Below are positions 42,055 to 58,110 of a stretch of 64,000 nt of DNA, piece after piece (position 1 is the first letter of the stretch; each line of letters begins with the position of its first letter). The stretch comes from Brachionus manjavacas. Taxonomy: Eukaryota; Rotifera; Eurotatoria; Ploima; Brachionidae. Under the pieces are notes generated by a model. It worked only from the letters and a program-made list of their open reading frames with translations, ran no database searches and was not told where the DNA came from. The position numbers and the translations under genes were made by a program. The stretch lies in the NCBI GenBank assembly GCA_019054805.1, contig JAHQIY010000030.1:434001-498000 (forward strand). Direction: 5' to 3'.

Positions 42055-45000
42055 CTAGGTAATTTACTTTCTTCTTTACTAATGGACATCTTGAGGGAGA
42101 AAGCGTCCATTTTTTACCTTATTTTCTAATGCACAACTTGATTTTCGAGGCTATAATTTACTTACCTCTTTAGTAATGGACAACTTGAGTGACAAAGTGT
42201 CGCTTTTTTACCTTATTTTCTAATGCACAACTTGTTTTTCGAGGCGCTAATTTTCTTATTTCTTTACTTTGGGACAACTTGAGTGACAAAGCGTTCATTT
42301 TTTACATTATTTTCTAATGGACAACATAATTGACGAGACCTCTATTTACTTTTTTAAATCCTAATGAACTACTTGATTAATGAGTAGGTAATTTACTTAA
42401 TTCTTTACTAATGGACAACTTAAGTGATAAAGTGCCCATTTTTTCCCTTTTTTTCTAATGCACAACTTAATTTTCGAGGCGCTAATTTTTCTTATTTCTT
42501 TACTTATGGACATCTGGAGTGACAAAGAGTCCATTTTTTACCTTATTTTCTAATAGACAACATAATTGACGAGACCTCTATTTACTTTTTTTAAATCCTA
42601 ATGAACTCTTTGATTAATGAGTAGGTAATTTACTTACTCTTTTACTAATGGACAACTTGAGTGATAAAGTGTCCATTTTTTTCCTTATTTTCTAATAGAC
42701 AACATAATTGACGAGACCTCTATTTACTTTTTTAAATCCTAAACTCCTTGATTAATGAGTAGGTAATTTACTTACCTCTTTAGTAATGGACAACTTGAGT
42801 GACAAAGTGTCGTTTTTTTACCTTATTTTCTAATGGACAACATAATTGAGGAGACCTCTATTCACTTTATTCAACCCTAATGAACTCCTTGATTACTGAG
42901 TAGGTAATTTACTTTCTTCTTTACTAATGTACAACTTGAAAGATAAGCGTCCATTTATTACCTTATTTTCTAATGCACAACTTGATTTTCGAGGCTAAAA
43001 ATTTACTTACCTCTTTAGTAATGGACAACTTGAGTGACAAAGTGTCGCTTTTTTACCTTATTTTCTAATGCACAACTTGATTTTCGAGGCTTTAATTTAC
43101 TTACCTCTTTGGTAATGGACAACTTGAGTGACAAAGTGTCGCTTTTTTACCTTAATTTCTAATGCACAACTTGATTTTCGCGGCGCTAATTTTCTTATTT
43201 CTTTACTTTGGGACAACTTGAGTGACAAAGTGTCCATTTCCTTATTTTCTAATAGACAACATAATTGACGAGACCTCTATTTACTTTTTTAAATCCTAAA
43301 CTCCTTGATTAATGAGTAGGTAATTTACTTACCTCTTTAGTAATGGACAACTTGAGTGACAAAGTGTCGTTTTTTTACCTTATTTTATAATGGACAACAT
43401 AATTGAGGAGACCTCTATTCACTTTATTCAACCCTAATGAACTCCTTGATTACTGAGTAGGTAATTTACTTTCTTCTTTACTAATGGACATCTTGAGTGA
43501 GAAAGCGTCCATTTTTTACCTTATTTTATAATGCACAACTTGATTTTCGAGGCTATAATTTACTTACCTCTTTAGTAATGGACAACTTGAGTGACAAAGT
43601 GTCGCTTTTTTACCTTATTTTCTAATGCTCAACCTGATTTTCGAGGCGCTAATTTTCTTATTTCTTTACTTTGGGACAACTTGAGTGACAAAGCGTTTAT
43701 TTTTTACATTATTTTCTAATGGACAACATAATTGACGAGAGCTCTATTTCCTTTTTTAAATCCTAATGAACTACTTGATTAATGAGTAGGTAATTTACTT
43801 AATTCTTTACTAATGGACAACTTGAGTGATAAAGTGTCCATTTTTCCCTTTTTTTCTAATGCACAACTTGATTTTCGAGGCGCTAATTTTCTTATTTCTT
43901 TACTTATGGACATCTGGAGTGACAAAGAGTCCATTTTTTACCTTATTTTCTAATGGACAACATAATTGAGGAGACCTCTATTTACTTTTTTCAACCCTAA
44001 TGAACTCCTTGATTAATGAGAAGGTAATTTACTTTCTTCTTTACTAATGTACAACTTGAGTGAGAAAGCGTCCATTTATTACCTTATTTTCTAATGCACA
44101 ACTTGATTTTCGAGGCTATAAATTTACTTACCTCTTTAGTAATGGACAACTTGAGTGACAAAGTGTCCATTTTTTACCTTATTTTCTAATGCACAACTTG
44201 ATTTTCAGGGCGCTAATTTTCTTATTTCTTTACTTTGGGACAATTTGAGTGACAAAGTGTCCATTTTTTACCTTATTATCTAATAGACAACATAATTGAC
44301 GAGACCTCTATTTACTTTTTTAAATCCTAATGAACTCCTTGATTAATGAGTAGGTAATTTACTTTTTTCTTTACTAATGGACATCTTGAGTGAGAAAGCG
44401 TCCATTTTTTACCTTATTTTCTAATAGACAACTTGATTTTCGAGGCTATAATTTACTTACCTCTTTAGTAATGGACAACTTGAGTGACAAAGTGTCGCTT
44501 TTTTACCTTATTTTCAAATGCACAACTTGATTTTCGAGGCGCTAATTTTCTTATTTCTTTACTTTGGGACAACTTGAGTGACAAAGCGTTCATTTTACAT
44601 TATTTTCTAATGGACAACATAATTGACGAGACCTCTATTTACTTTTTTAAATCCTAATGAACTACTTGATTAATGAGTAGGTAATTTACTTAATTCTTTA
44701 CTAATGGACAACTTAAGTGATAAAGTGCCCATTTTTTCCCTTTTTTTCTAATGCACAACTTAATTTTCGAGGCGCTAATTTTCTTATTTCTTTACTTATG
44801 GACATCTGGAGTGACAAAGAGTCCATTTTTTACCTTATTTTCTAATAGACAACATAATTGACGAGACCTCTATTTACTTTTTTTAAATCCTAATGAACTC
44901 TTTGATTAATGAGTAGGTAATTTACTTACTCTTTTACTAATGGACAACTTGAGTGATAAAGTGTCCATTTTTTTCCTTATTTTCTAATAGACAACATAAT

Positions 45001-46640
45001 TGACGAGACCTCTATTTACTTTTTTAAATCCTAAACTCCTTGATTAATGAGTAGGTAATTTACTTACCTCTTTAGTAATGGACAACTTGAGTGACAAAGT
45101 GTCGTTTTTTTACCTTATTTTCTAATGGACAACATAATTGAGGAGACCTCTATTCACTTTATTCAACCCTAATGAACTCCTTGATTACTGAGTAGGTAAT
45201 TTACTTTCTTCTTTACTAATGTACAACTTGAGTGATAAGCGTCCATTTATTACCTTATTTTCTAATGCACAACTTGATTTTCGAGGCTAAAAATTTACTT
45301 ACCTCTTTAGTAATGGACAACTTGAGTGACAAAGTGTCGCTTTTTTACCTTATTTTCTAATGCACAACTTGATTTTCGAGGCTTTAATTTACTTACCTCT
45401 TTGGTAATGGACAACTTGAGTGACAAAGTGTCGCTTTTTTACCTTAATTTCTAATGCACAACTTGATTTTCGCGGCGCTAATTTTCTTATTTCTTTACTT
45501 TGGGACAACTTGAGTGACAAAGTGTCCATTTTTTTCCTTATTTTCTAATAGACAACATAATTGACGAGACCTCTATTTACTTTTTTAAATCCTAAACTCC
45601 TTGATTAATGAGTAGGTAATTTACTTACCTCTTTAGTAATGGAGAACTTGAGTGACAAAGTGTCGTTTTTTTACCTTATTTTATAATGGACAACATAATT
45701 GAGGAGACCTCTATTCACTTTATTCAACCCTAATGAACTCCTTGATTACTGAGTAGGTAATTTACTTTCTTCTTTACTAATGGACATCTTGAGTGAGAAA
45801 GCGTCCATTTTTTACCTTATTTTATAATGCACAACTTGATTTTCGAGGCTATAATTTACTTACCTCTTTAGTAATGGACAACTTGAGTGACAAAGTGTCG
45901 CTTTTTTACCTTATTTTCTAATGCTCAACCTGATTTTCGAGGCGCTAATTTTCTTATTTCTTTACTTTGGGACAACTTGAGTGACAAAGCGTTTATTTTT
46001 TACATTATTTTCTAATGGACAACATAATTGACGAGAGCTCTATTTCCTTTTTTAAATCCTAATGAACTACTTGATTAATGAGTAGGTAATTTACTTAATT
46101 CTTTACTAATGGACAACTTGAGTGATAAAGTGTCCATTTTTCCCTTTTCTAATGCACAACTTGATTTTCGAGGCGCTAATTTTCTTATTTCTTTACTTAT
46201 GGACATCTTTAGTGACAAAAAATCCATTTTTTACCTTATTTTCTAATGGACAACATAATTGAGGAGACCTCTTTTTACTTTTTTCAACCCTAATGAACTC
46301 CTTGATTAATGAGTAGGTAATTTACTTTCATCTTTACTAACGGACATCTTGAGTGAGAAAGCGTCCATTTATTACCTTATTTTCTAATGCACAACTTGAT
46401 TTTTGAGGCTATAAATTTACTTACCTCTTTAGTAATGGACAACTTGAGTGACAAAGTGTCGCTTTTTTACCTTAATTTCTAATGCACAACTTGATTTTCG
46501 CGGCGCTAATTTTCTTATTTCTTTACTTTGGGACAACTTGAGTGACAAAGTGTCCATTTTTTTCCTTATTTTCTAATAGACAACATAATTGACGAGACCT
46601 CTATTTACTTTTTTAAATCCTAATGAACTCCTTGATTAAT
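42055..46640. repeat. 2.29-kb higher-order tandem duplication in the satellite
   Basis: 42055-44349 and 44350-about 46640 align at an offset of 2292-2298 bp. Shared private variants include ACTTAAGTGATAAAGTGCCC (42418, 44711), AACTCTTTGATTAATG (42604, 44896), GAGGCTAAAAATTTAC (42993, 45285) and GCTCAACCTGATTTTC (about 43627, 45925). The first copy begins at the array edge. Confidence 0.82.
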
Positions 46641-49600
46641 GAGTAGGTAATTTACTTACCTCTTTAGTAATGGACAACTTGAGTGACAAAGTGTCGTTTT
46701 TTTACCTTATTTTCTATTGCACAACTTGAATTTCGAGGCTTTAATTTACTTAACTCTTTAGTAATGGACAACTTGAGTGACAAAGTGTCGCTTTTTTACC
46801 TTAATTTCTAATGCTCAACCTGATTTTCGAGGCGCTAATTTTCTTATTTCTTTACTTTGGGACAACTTGAGTGACAAAGCGTTCATTTTTTACATTATTT
46901 TCTAATGGACAACATAATTGACGAGAGCTCTATTTCCTTTTTTAAATCCTAATGAACTACTTGATTAATGAGTAGGTAATTTACTTAATTCTTTACTAAT
47001 GGACAACTTGAGTGATAAAGTGTCCATTTTTTCCCTTTTTTTCTAATGCACAACTTGATTTTCGAGGCGCTAATTTTCTTATTTCTTTACTTATGGACAT
47101 CTGGAGTGACAAAGAGTCCATTTTTTACCTTATTTTCTAATAGACAACATAATTGACGAGACCTCTATTTACTTTTTTTAAATCCTAATGAACTCCTTGA
47201 TTAATGAGTAGGTAATTTACTTACTCTTTTACTAATGGACAACTTGAGTGATAAAGTGTCCATTTTTTACCTTATTTTCTAATGCACAACTTGATTTTCG
47301 AGGCGCTAATTTTCTTATTGCTTTACTTAGGGACAACTTGAGAGACAAAGCGTTCATTTTTTAACTAATTTTCTAATGGACAACATAATTGAGGAGACCT
47401 CTATTTACTTTTTTCAACCCTAATGAACTCCTTGATTAATGAGAAGGTAATTTACTTTCTTCTTTACTAATGTACAACTTGAGTGAGAAAGCGTCCATTT
47501 ATTACCTTATTTTCGAATGCACAACTTGATTTTCGAGGCTATAAATTTACTTACCTCTTTAGTAATGGACAACTTGAGTGACAAAGTGTCGCTTTTTTAC
47601 CTTAATTTCTAATGCACAACCTGATTTTCGAGGCGCTAATTTTCTTATTTCTTTACTTTGGGACAACTTGAGATAGAAAGCGTTCGTTTTTTAACTTATT
47701 TTCTAATGGACAACATAATTGAGGAGACCTCTATTCACTTTATTCAACCCTAATGAACTCCTTGATTACTGAGTAGGTAATTTACTTTCTTCTTTACTAA
47801 TGGACATCTTGAGTGATAAAGTGTCCATTTTTTTCCTTTTTTTCTAATGCACAACTTGATTTTCGAGGCGCTAATTTTCTTATTTCTTTACTTTGGGACA
47901 ACTTGAGAGACAAAGCGTTCATTTTTTAACTAATTTTCTAATAGACAACATAATTGACGAGACCTCTATTTACTTTTTTAAATCCGAAAGAACTCCTTGA
48001 TTACTGAGTAGGTAATTTACTTTCTTCTTTACTAATGGACATCTTGAGTGATAAAGTGTCCATTTTTTTCCTTTTTTTCTAATGCACAACTTGATTTTCG
48101 CGGCGCTAATTTTCTTATTTCTTTACTTTGGGACAACTTGAGTGACAAAGTGTCCATTTTTTTCCTTATTTTCTAATAGACAACATAATTGACGAGACCT
48201 CTATTTACTTTTTTAAATCCTAATGAACTCCTTGATTAATGAGTAGGTAATTTACTTACCTCTTTAGTAATGGACAACTTGAGTGAAAAAGTGTCGTTTT
48301 TTTACCTTTTTTTCTAATGCACAACTTGATTTTCGAGGCTTTAATTTACTTAACTCTTTAGTAATGAACAACTTGAGTGACAAAGTGTCGCTTTTTTACC
48401 TTAATTTCTAATGCACAACTTGATTTTCGAGGCGCTAATTTTCTTATTTCTTTACTTTGGGACAACTTGAGAGAGAAAGCGTTCGTTTTTTAACTTATTT
48501 TCTAATGGACAACATAATTGAGGAGACCTCTATTCACTTTATTCAACCCTAATGAACTCCTTGATTACTGAGTAGGTAATTTACTTTCTTCTTTACTAAT
48601 GGACATCTTGAGTGAGAAAGCGTCCATTTTTTACCTTATTTTCTAATGCACAACTTGATTTTCGAGGCTATAATTTACTTACCTCTTTAGTAATGGACAA
48701 CTTGAGTGACAAAGTGTCGCTTTTTTACCTTATTTTCTAATGCACAACTTGATTTTCGAGGCGCTAATTTTCTTATTTCTTTACTTTGGGACAACTTGAG
48801 AGAGAAAGCGTTCGTTTTTGAACTTATTTTCTAATGGACAACATAATTGAGGAGACCTCTATTCACTTTATTCAACCCTAATGAACTCCTTGATTACTGA
48901 GTAGGTAATTTACTTTCTTCTTTACTAATGGACATCTTGAGTGAGAAAGCGTCCATTTTTTACCTTATTTTCTAATGCACAACTTGATTTTCGAGGCTAT
49001 AATTTACTTACCTCTTTAGTAATGGACAACTTGAGTGACAAAGTGTCGCTTTTTTACCTTATTTTCTAATGCTCAACCTGATTTTCGAGGCGCTAATTTT
49101 CTTATTTCTTTATTTTGGGACAACTTGAGTGACAAAGCGTTCATTTTTTACATTATTTTCTAATGGACAACATAATTGACGAGACCTCTATTTACTTTTT
49201 TAAATCCTAATGAACTACTTGATTAATGAGTAGGTAATTTATTTAATTCTTTACTAATGGACAACTTGAGTGATAAAGTGTCCATTTTTTACCTTATTTT
49301 CTAATGCACAACTTGATTTTCGAGGCTTTAATTTACTTACCTCTTTAGTAATGGACAACTTGAGTGACAAAGTGTCGCTTTATTACCTTAATTTCTAATG
49401 CACAACCTGATTTTCGAGGCGCTAATTTTCTTATTTCTTTACTTTGGGACAACTTGAGATAGAAAGCGTTCGTTTTTTAACTTATTTTCTAATGGACAAC
49501 ATAATTGAGGAGACCTCTATTCACTTTATTCAACCCTAATGAACTCCTTGATTACTGAGTAGGTAATTTACTTTCTTCTTTACTAATGGACATCTTGAGT

Positions 49601-52600
49601 GATAAAGTGTCCATTTTTTTCCTTTTTTGTAATGCACAACTTGATTTTCGAGGCGCTAATTTTCTTATTTCTTTACTTTGGGACAACTTGAGAGACAAAG
49701 CGTTCATTTTTTAACTAATTTTCTAATAGACAACATAATTGACGAGACCTCTATTTACTTTTTTAAATCCGAAAGAACTCCTTGATTAATGAGTAGGTAA
49801 TTTACTTACTTTTTTACTAATGGACAACTTGAGTGATAAAGTGTCCATTTTTTACCTTATTTTCTAATGCACAACTTGATTTTCGAGGCTATAATTTACT
49901 TACCTCTTTAGTAATGGACAACTTGAGTGACAAAGTGTCGCTTTTTTACCTTATTTTCTAATAGACAACATAATTGACGAGACCTCTATTTACTTTTTTT
50001 AAATCCTAATGAACTCCTTGATTAATTAGTAGGTAATTTACCTACTCTTTTACTAATGGACAACTTGAGTGATAAAGTGTCGCTTTTTTACCTTATTTTC
50101 TAATGCACAACTTGATTTTCGAGGCGCTAATTTTCTTATTGCTTTACTTTGGGACAACTTGAGAGACAAAGCGTTCATTTTTTAACTAATTTTCTAATGG
50201 ACAACATAATTGAGGAAACCTCTATATACTTTTTTCAACCCTAATGAACTCCTTGATTAATGAGAAGGTAATTTACTTTCTTCTTTACTAATGTACAACT
50301 TGAGTGAGAAAGCGTCCATTTATTACCTTATTTTCTAATGCACAACTTGATTTTCGAGGCTATAAATTTACTTACCTCTTTAGTAATGGACAACTTGAGT
50401 GACAAAGTGTCGCTTTTTTACCTTATTTTCTAATGCACAACTTGATTTTCGAGGCTTAAATTTACTTAACTCTTTAGTAATGGACAACTTGAGTGACAAA
50501 GTGTCGCTTTTTTACCTTAATTTCTAATGCACAACTTGATTTTCGAGGCGCTAATTTTCTTATTTCTTTACTTTGGGACAACTTGAGAGAGAAAGCGTTC
50601 GTTTTTTAACTTATTTTCTAATGGACAACATAATTGAGGAGACCTCTATTCACTTTATTCAACCCTAATGAACTCCTTGATTACTGAGTAGGTAATTTAC
50701 TTTCTTCTTTACTAATGTACATCTTGAGTGAGAATGCGTCCATTTTTTACCTTATTTTCTAATGCACAACTTGATTTTCGAGGCTATAATTTACTTACCT
50801 CTTTAGTAATGGACAACTTGAGTGACAAAGTGTCGCTTTTTTACCTTAATTTCTAATGCTCAACCTGATTTTCGAGGCGCTAATTTTCTTATTTCTTTAC
50901 TTTGGGACAACTTGAGTGACAAAGCGTTTATTTTTTACATTATTTTCTAATGGACAACATAATTGACGAGACCTCTATTTACTTTTTTAAATCCTAATGA
51001 ACTACTTGATTAATGAGTAGGTAATTTATTTAATTCTTTACTAATGGACAACTTGAGTGATAAAGTGTCCATTTTTTACCTTATTTTCTAATGCACAACT
51101 TGATTTTCGAGGCTTAAATTTACTTACCTCTTTAGTAATGGACAACTTGAGTGACAAAGTGTCGCTTTATTACCTTAATTTCTAATGCACAACCTGATTT
51201 TCGAGGCGCTAATTTTCTTATTTCTTTACTTTGGGACAACTTGAGATAGAAAGCGTTCGTTTTTTAACTTATTTTCTAATGGACAACATAATTGAGGAGA
51301 CCTCTATTCACTTTATTCAACCCTAATGAACTCCTTGATTACTGAGTAGGTAATTTACTTTCTTCTTTACTAATGGACATCTTGAGTGATAAAGTGTCCA
51401 TTTTTTCCTTTTTTTCTAATGCACAACTTGATTTTCGAGGCGCTAATTTTCTTATTTCTTTACTTTGGGACAACTTGAGAGACAAAGCGTTCATTTTTTA
51501 ACTAATTTTCTAATAGACAACATAATTGACGAGACCTCTATTTACTTTTTTAAATCCGAAAGAACTCCTTGATTAATGAGTAGGTAATTTACTTAATTCT
51601 TTACTAATGGACAACTTGAGTGATAAAGTGTCCATTTTTTACCTTATTTTCTAATGCACATCTTGATTTTCGAGGCTATAATTTACTTACCTCTTTAGTA
51701 ATGGACAACTTGAGTGACAAAGTGTCGCTTTTTTACCTTAATTTCTAATGCATAACTTGATTTTCGAGGCGCTAATTTTCTTATTTCTTTACTTTGGGAC
51801 AACTTGAGAGAGAAAATGTTCGTTTTTTAACTTATTTTCTAATGGACAACATAATTGAGGAGACCTCTATTCACTTTATTCAACCCTAATGAACTCCTTG
51901 ATTACTGAGTAGGTAATTTACTTTCTTCTTTACTAATGGACATCTTGAGTGATAAAGTGTCCATTTTTTTCCTTTTTTTCTAATGCACAACTTGATTTTC
52001 GAGGCGCTAATTTTCTTTTTATTCTTTACTTTGGGACAACTTGAGAGACAAAGCGTTCATTTTTTAACTAATTTTCTAATAGACAACATAATTGACGAGA
52101 CCTCTATTTACTTTTTTAAATCCTAAAGAACTCCTTGATTAATGAGTAGGTAATTTACATTCTTCTTTACTAATGGACATCTTGAGTGATAAAGTGTCCA
52201 TTTTTTTCCTTTTTTTCTAATGCACAACTTGATTTTCGAGGCGCTAATTTTCTTATTTCTTTACTTTGGGACAACTTGAGAGACAAAGCGTTCATTTTTT
52301 AACTAATTTTCTAATAGACAACATAATTGACGAGACCTCTATTTACTTTTTTAAATCCTAAAGAACTCCTTGATTAATGAGTAGGTAATTTACTTACTTT
52401 TTTACTAATGGACAACTTGAGTGATAAAGTGTCCATTTTTTACCTAATTTTCTAATGCACAACTTGATTTTCGAGGCTATAATTTACTTACCTCTTTAGT
52501 AATGGACAACTTGAGTGACAAAGTGTCGTTTTTTTACCTTATTTTCTAATGCACAACTTGATTTTCGCGGCGCTAATTTTCTTATTTCTTTACTTTGGGA

Positions 52601-55600
52601 CAACTTGAGTGACAAAGTGTCCATTTTTTTCCTTATTTTCTAATAGACAACATAATTGACGGGACCTCTTTTTACTTTTTTAAATCCTAAAGAACTCCTT
52701 GTTTAATGAGTAGGTAATTTACTTTCTTCTTTACTAATGGACATCTTGAGTGATAAAGTGTCCATTTTTTTCCTTTTTTTCTAATGCACAACTTGATTTT
52801 CGAGGCGCTAATTTTCTTATTTCTTTGGTAATGGACAACTTGAGTGACAAAGTGTCGCTTTTTTACCTTAATTTCTAATGCACAACTTGATTTTCGAGGC
52901 GCTAATTTTCTTATTTCTTTACTTTGGGACAACTTGAGTGACAAAGCGTTCATTTTTTACATTATTTTCTAATGGACAACATAATTGACGAGACCTCTAT
53001 TTACTTTTTTCAACCCTAATTTACTCCATGATTAATGAGTAGGTAATTTACTTTCTTCTTTACTAATGTACAACTTGAGTGATAAAGCGTCCATTTATTA
53101 CCTTATTTTCTAATGCACAACTTGATTTTCGAGGCTTTAATTTATTTACCTCTTTGGTAATGGACAACTTGAGTGACAAAGTGTCGCTTTTTTACCTTAA
53201 TTTCTAATGCACAACTTGATTTTCGAGGCTTTAATTTACTTAACTCTTTAGTAATGGACAACTTGAGTGACAAAGTGTCGCTTTTTTACCTTAATTTCTA
53301 ATGCACAACTTGATTTTCGAGGCGCTAATTTTCTTATTTCTTTACTTTGGGACAACTTGAGAGAGAAAATGTTCGTTTTTTAACTAATTTTCTAATAGAC
53401 AACATAATTGACGAGACCTCTATTTACTTTTTTAAATCCTAATGAACTACTTGATTAATGAGTAGGTAATTTACTTAATTCTTTACTAATGGACAACTTG
53501 AGTGATAACGTGTCCATTTTTTACCTTATTTTCTAATGCACAACTTGATTTTCGAGGCTTTAATTTACTTAACTCTTTAGTAATGGACAACTTGAGTGAC
53601 AAAGTGTCGCTTTTTTACCTTAATTTCTAATGCACAACTTGATTTTCGAGGCGCTAATTTTCTTATTTCTTTACTTTGGGACAACTTGAGAGAGAAAATG
53701 TTCGTTTTTTAACTTATTTTCTAATGGACAACATAATTGAGGAGACCTCTATTCACTTTATTCAACCCTAATGAACTCCTTGATTACTGAGTAGGTAATT
53801 TACTTTCTTCTTTACTAATGGACATCTTGAGTGATAAAGTGTCCATTTTTTAACCTTTTTTCTAATGCACAACTTGATTTTCGAGGCGCTAATTTTCTTA
53901 TTTCTTTACTTTGGGACAACTTGAGAGACAAAGCGTTCATTTTTTAACTAATTTTCTAATAGACAACATAATTGACGAGACCTCTATTCACTTTATTCAA
54001 CCCTAATGAACTCCTTGATTACTGAGTAGGTAATTTACTTTCTTCTTTACTAATGGACATCTTGAGTGAGAATGCGTCCATTTTTTACCTTATTTTCTAA
54101 TGCACAACTTGATTTTCGAGGCTTTAATTTACTTACCTCTTTAGTAATGGACAACTTGAGTGACAAAGTGTCGCTTTTTTACCTTAATTTCTAATGCATA
54201 ACTTGATTTTCGAGGCGCTAATTTTCTTATTTCTTTACTTTGGGACAACTTGAGAGAGAAAATGTTCGTTTTTTAACTTATTTTCTAATGGACAACATAA
54301 TTGAGGAGACCTCTATTCACTTTATTCAACCCTAATGAACTCCTTGATTACTGAGTAGGTAATTTACTTTCTTCTTTACTAATGGACATCTTGAGTGATA
54401 AAGTGTCCATTTTTTTCCTTTTTCTAATGCACAACTTGATTTTCGAGGCGCTAATTTTCTTATTTCTTTACTTTGGGACAACTTGAGAGACAAAGCGTTC
54501 ATTTTTTAACTAATTTTCTAATAGACAACATAATTGACGAGACCTCTATTTACTTTTTTAAATCCTAAAGAACTCCTTGTTTAATGAGTAGGTAATTTAC
54601 TTACTTTTTTACTAATGGACAACTTGAGTGACAAAGTGTCGTTTTTTTACCTTATTTTCTAATGCACAACTTGATTTTCGAGGCTTTAATTTACTTAACT
54701 CTTTAGTAATGGACAACTTGAGTGACAAAGTGTCGCTTTTTTACCTTAATTTCTAATGCACAACTTGATTTTCGAGGCGCTAATTTTCTTATTTCTTTAC
54801 TTTGGGACAACTTGAGAGAGAAAGCGTTCGTTTTTTAACTTATTTTCTAATGGACAACATAATTGAGGAGACCTCTATTCACTTTATTCAACCCTAATGA
54901 ACTCCTTGATTACTGAGTAGGTAATTTACTTTCTTCTTTACTAATGGACATCTTGAGTGAGAATGCGTCCATTTTTTACCTTATTTTCTAATGCACAACT
55001 TGATTTTCGAGGCTATAATTTACTTACCTCTTTAGTAATGGACAACTTGAGTGACAAAGTGTCGCTTTTTTACCTTAATTTCTAATGCACCACTTGATTT
55101 TCGAGGCCTTAATTTACTTACCTTTTTAGTAAGGGACAACTTGAGTGACAAAGTGTCGCTTTTTTACCTTATTTTCTAATGCACAACTTGATTTTCGAGG
55201 CTTTAATTTACTTACCTCTTTAGTAATGGACAACTTGAGTGACAAAGTGTCGCTTTTTTACCTTAATTTCTAATGCACAACTTGATTTTCGAGGCTTTAA
55301 TTTACTTACCTCTTTAGTAATGGACAACTTGAGTGACAAAGTGTCGCTTTTTTACCTTAATTTCTAATGCACAACTTGATTTTCGAGGCTTTAATTTACT
55401 TACCTTTTTAGTAAGGGACAACTTGAGTGACAAAGTGTCGCTTTTTTACCTTATTTTCTAATGCACAACTTGATTTTCGAGGCTTTAATTTACTTACCTT
55501 TTTAGTAAGGGACAACTTGAGTGACAAAGTGTCGCTTTTTTACCTTATTTTCTAATGCACAACTTGATTTTCGAGGCTTTAATTTACTTACCTCTTTAGT

Positions 55601-57076
55601 AATGGACAACTTGAGTGACAAAGTGTCGCTTTTTTACCTTATTTTTTAATGCACAACTTGATTTTCGAGGCTTTAATTGACTAACCTCTTTAGTAATGGA
55701 CAACTTGAGTGACAAAGTGTCGCTTTTTTACCTTATTTTCTAATGCACAACTTGATTTTCGAGGCTTTAATTTACTTACCTCTTTAGTAATGGACAACTT
55801 GAGTGACAAAGTGTCGCTTTTTTACCTTAATTTCTAATGCACAACTTGATTTTCGAGGCTATAATTTACTAACCTCTTTAGTAAGGGACAACTTAAGTGA
55901 CAAAGTGTCCATTTTTTTCCTTAATTTCTAATAGACAACATAATTGACGAGACCTCTATTTACTTTTTTAAATCCTAATGAACTCCTTGATTACTGAGTA
56001 GGTAATTTACTTTCTTCTTTACTAATGGACATCTTGAGTGAGAATGCGTCCATTTTTTACCTTATTTTCTAATGCACAACTTGATTTTCGAGGCTATAAT
56101 TTACTTACCTCTTTAGTAATGGACAACTTGAGTGACAAAGTGTCGCTTTTTTACCTTAATTTCTAATGCACCACTTGATTTTCGAGGCCTTAATTTACTT
56201 ACCTTTTTAGTAAGGGACAACTTGAGTGACAAAGTGTCGCTTTTTTACCTTATTTTCTAATGCACAACTTGATTTTCGAGGCTTTAATTTACTTTTTTAA
56301 ATCCTAATGAACTCCTTGATTAATGAGTAGGTAGTTTACTTACCTCTTTAGTAATGGACAACTTGAGTGACAAAGTGTCGCTTTTTTACCTTATTTTCTA
56401 ATGGACAACTTGATTTTCGAGGCTTTAATTTACTTACCTCTTTAGTAATGGACAACTTGAGTGACAAAGTGTCGCTTTTTTACCTTATTTTCTAATGCAC
56501 ACTTTGATTTTCGAGGCTTTAATTTACTTACCTTTTTAGTAAGGGACAACTTGAGTGACAAAGTGTCGCTTTTTTACCTTATTTTCTAATGCACAACTTG
56601 ATTTTCGAGGCTTTAATTTACTTACCTCTTTAGGAATGGACAACTTGAGTGACAAAGTGTCGCTTTTTTACCTTATTTTCTAATGCACAACTTGATTTTC
56701 GAGGCTTTAATTTACTTACCTCTTTAGTAATGGACAACTTGAGTGACAAAGTGTCGCTTTTTTACCTTAATTTCTAATGCACAACTTGATTTTCGAGGCT
56801 TTAATTTACTTACCTTTTTAGTAAGGGACAACTTGAGTGACAAAGTGTCGCTTTTTTACCTTATTTTCTAATGCACAACTTGATTTTCGAGGCTTTAATT
56901 TACTTACCTCTTTAGTAATGGACAACTTGTGTGAGAAAGCGTCCATTTTTTACCTTAATTTCTAATGCACAACTTGATTTTCGAGGCTTTAATTTACTTA
57001 CCTCTTTAGTAATGGACAACTTGAGTGACAAAGTGTCGCTTTTTTACCTTAATTTCTAATGCACAACTTGATTTTC

Positions 57077-58110
57077 GAGGCTATAATTTACTAACCTCTT
57101 TAGTAAGGGACAACTTGAGTGACAAAGTGTCCATTTTTTTCCTTAATTTCTAATAGACAACATAATTGACGAGACCTCTATTTACTTTTTTAAATCCTAA
57201 TGAACTCCTTGATTAATGAGTAGGTAATTTACTTACCTCTTTAGTAATGGACAACTTGAGTGACAAAGTGTCGCTTTTTTACCTTATTTTCTAATGGACA
57301 ACATGATTTTCAAGGCTTTAATTTACTTACCTATTTAGTAATGGACAACTTGAGTGACAAAGTGTCGTTTTTTTACCTTATTTTTTAATGCACAACTTGA
57401 TTTTCAAGGCTTTAATTTACTTACCTCTTTAGTAATGGACAACTTGAGTGACAAAGTGTCGCTTTTTTACCTTATTTTCTAATGCACAACTTGATTTTCG
57501 AGGCTTTAATTTACTTACCTCTTTAGTAATGGACAACTTGAGTGACAAAGTGTCGCTTTTTACCTTAATTTCTAATGCACAACTTGATTTTCGAGGCTAT
57601 AATTTACTAACCTCTTTAGTAAGGGACAACTTGAGTGACAAAGTGTCCATTTTTTTCCTTAATTTCTAATAGACAACATAATTGACGAGACCTCTATTTA
57701 CTTTTTTAAATCCTAATGAACTCCTTGATTAATGAGTAGGTAATTTACTTACCTCTTTAGTAATGGACAACTTGAGTGACAAAGTGTCGCTTTTTTACCT
57801 TATTTTCTAATGGACAACATGATTTTCAAGGCTTTAATTTACTTACCTATTTAGTAATGGACAACTTGAGTGACAAAGTGTCGTTTTTTTACCTTATTTT
57901 TTAATGCACAACTTGATTTTCAAGGCTTTAATTTACTTACCTCTTTAGTAATGGACAACTTGAGTGACAAAGTGTCGCTTTTTTACCTTATTTTCTAATG
58001 CACAACTTGATTTTCGAGGCTTTAATTTACTTACCTCTTTAGTAATGGACAACTTGAGTGACAAAGTGTCGCTTTTTTACCTTATTTTCTAATGCACAAC
58101 TTGATTTTCG
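57077..58110. repeat. local ~516-bp satellite duplication
   Basis: The variant block containing ACTAACCTCTTTAGTAAGG, an R-S pair and TAATGGACAACATGATTTTC occurs at about 57077 and again at about 57594, an offset close to 11 x 47 bp. Confidence 0.7.
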
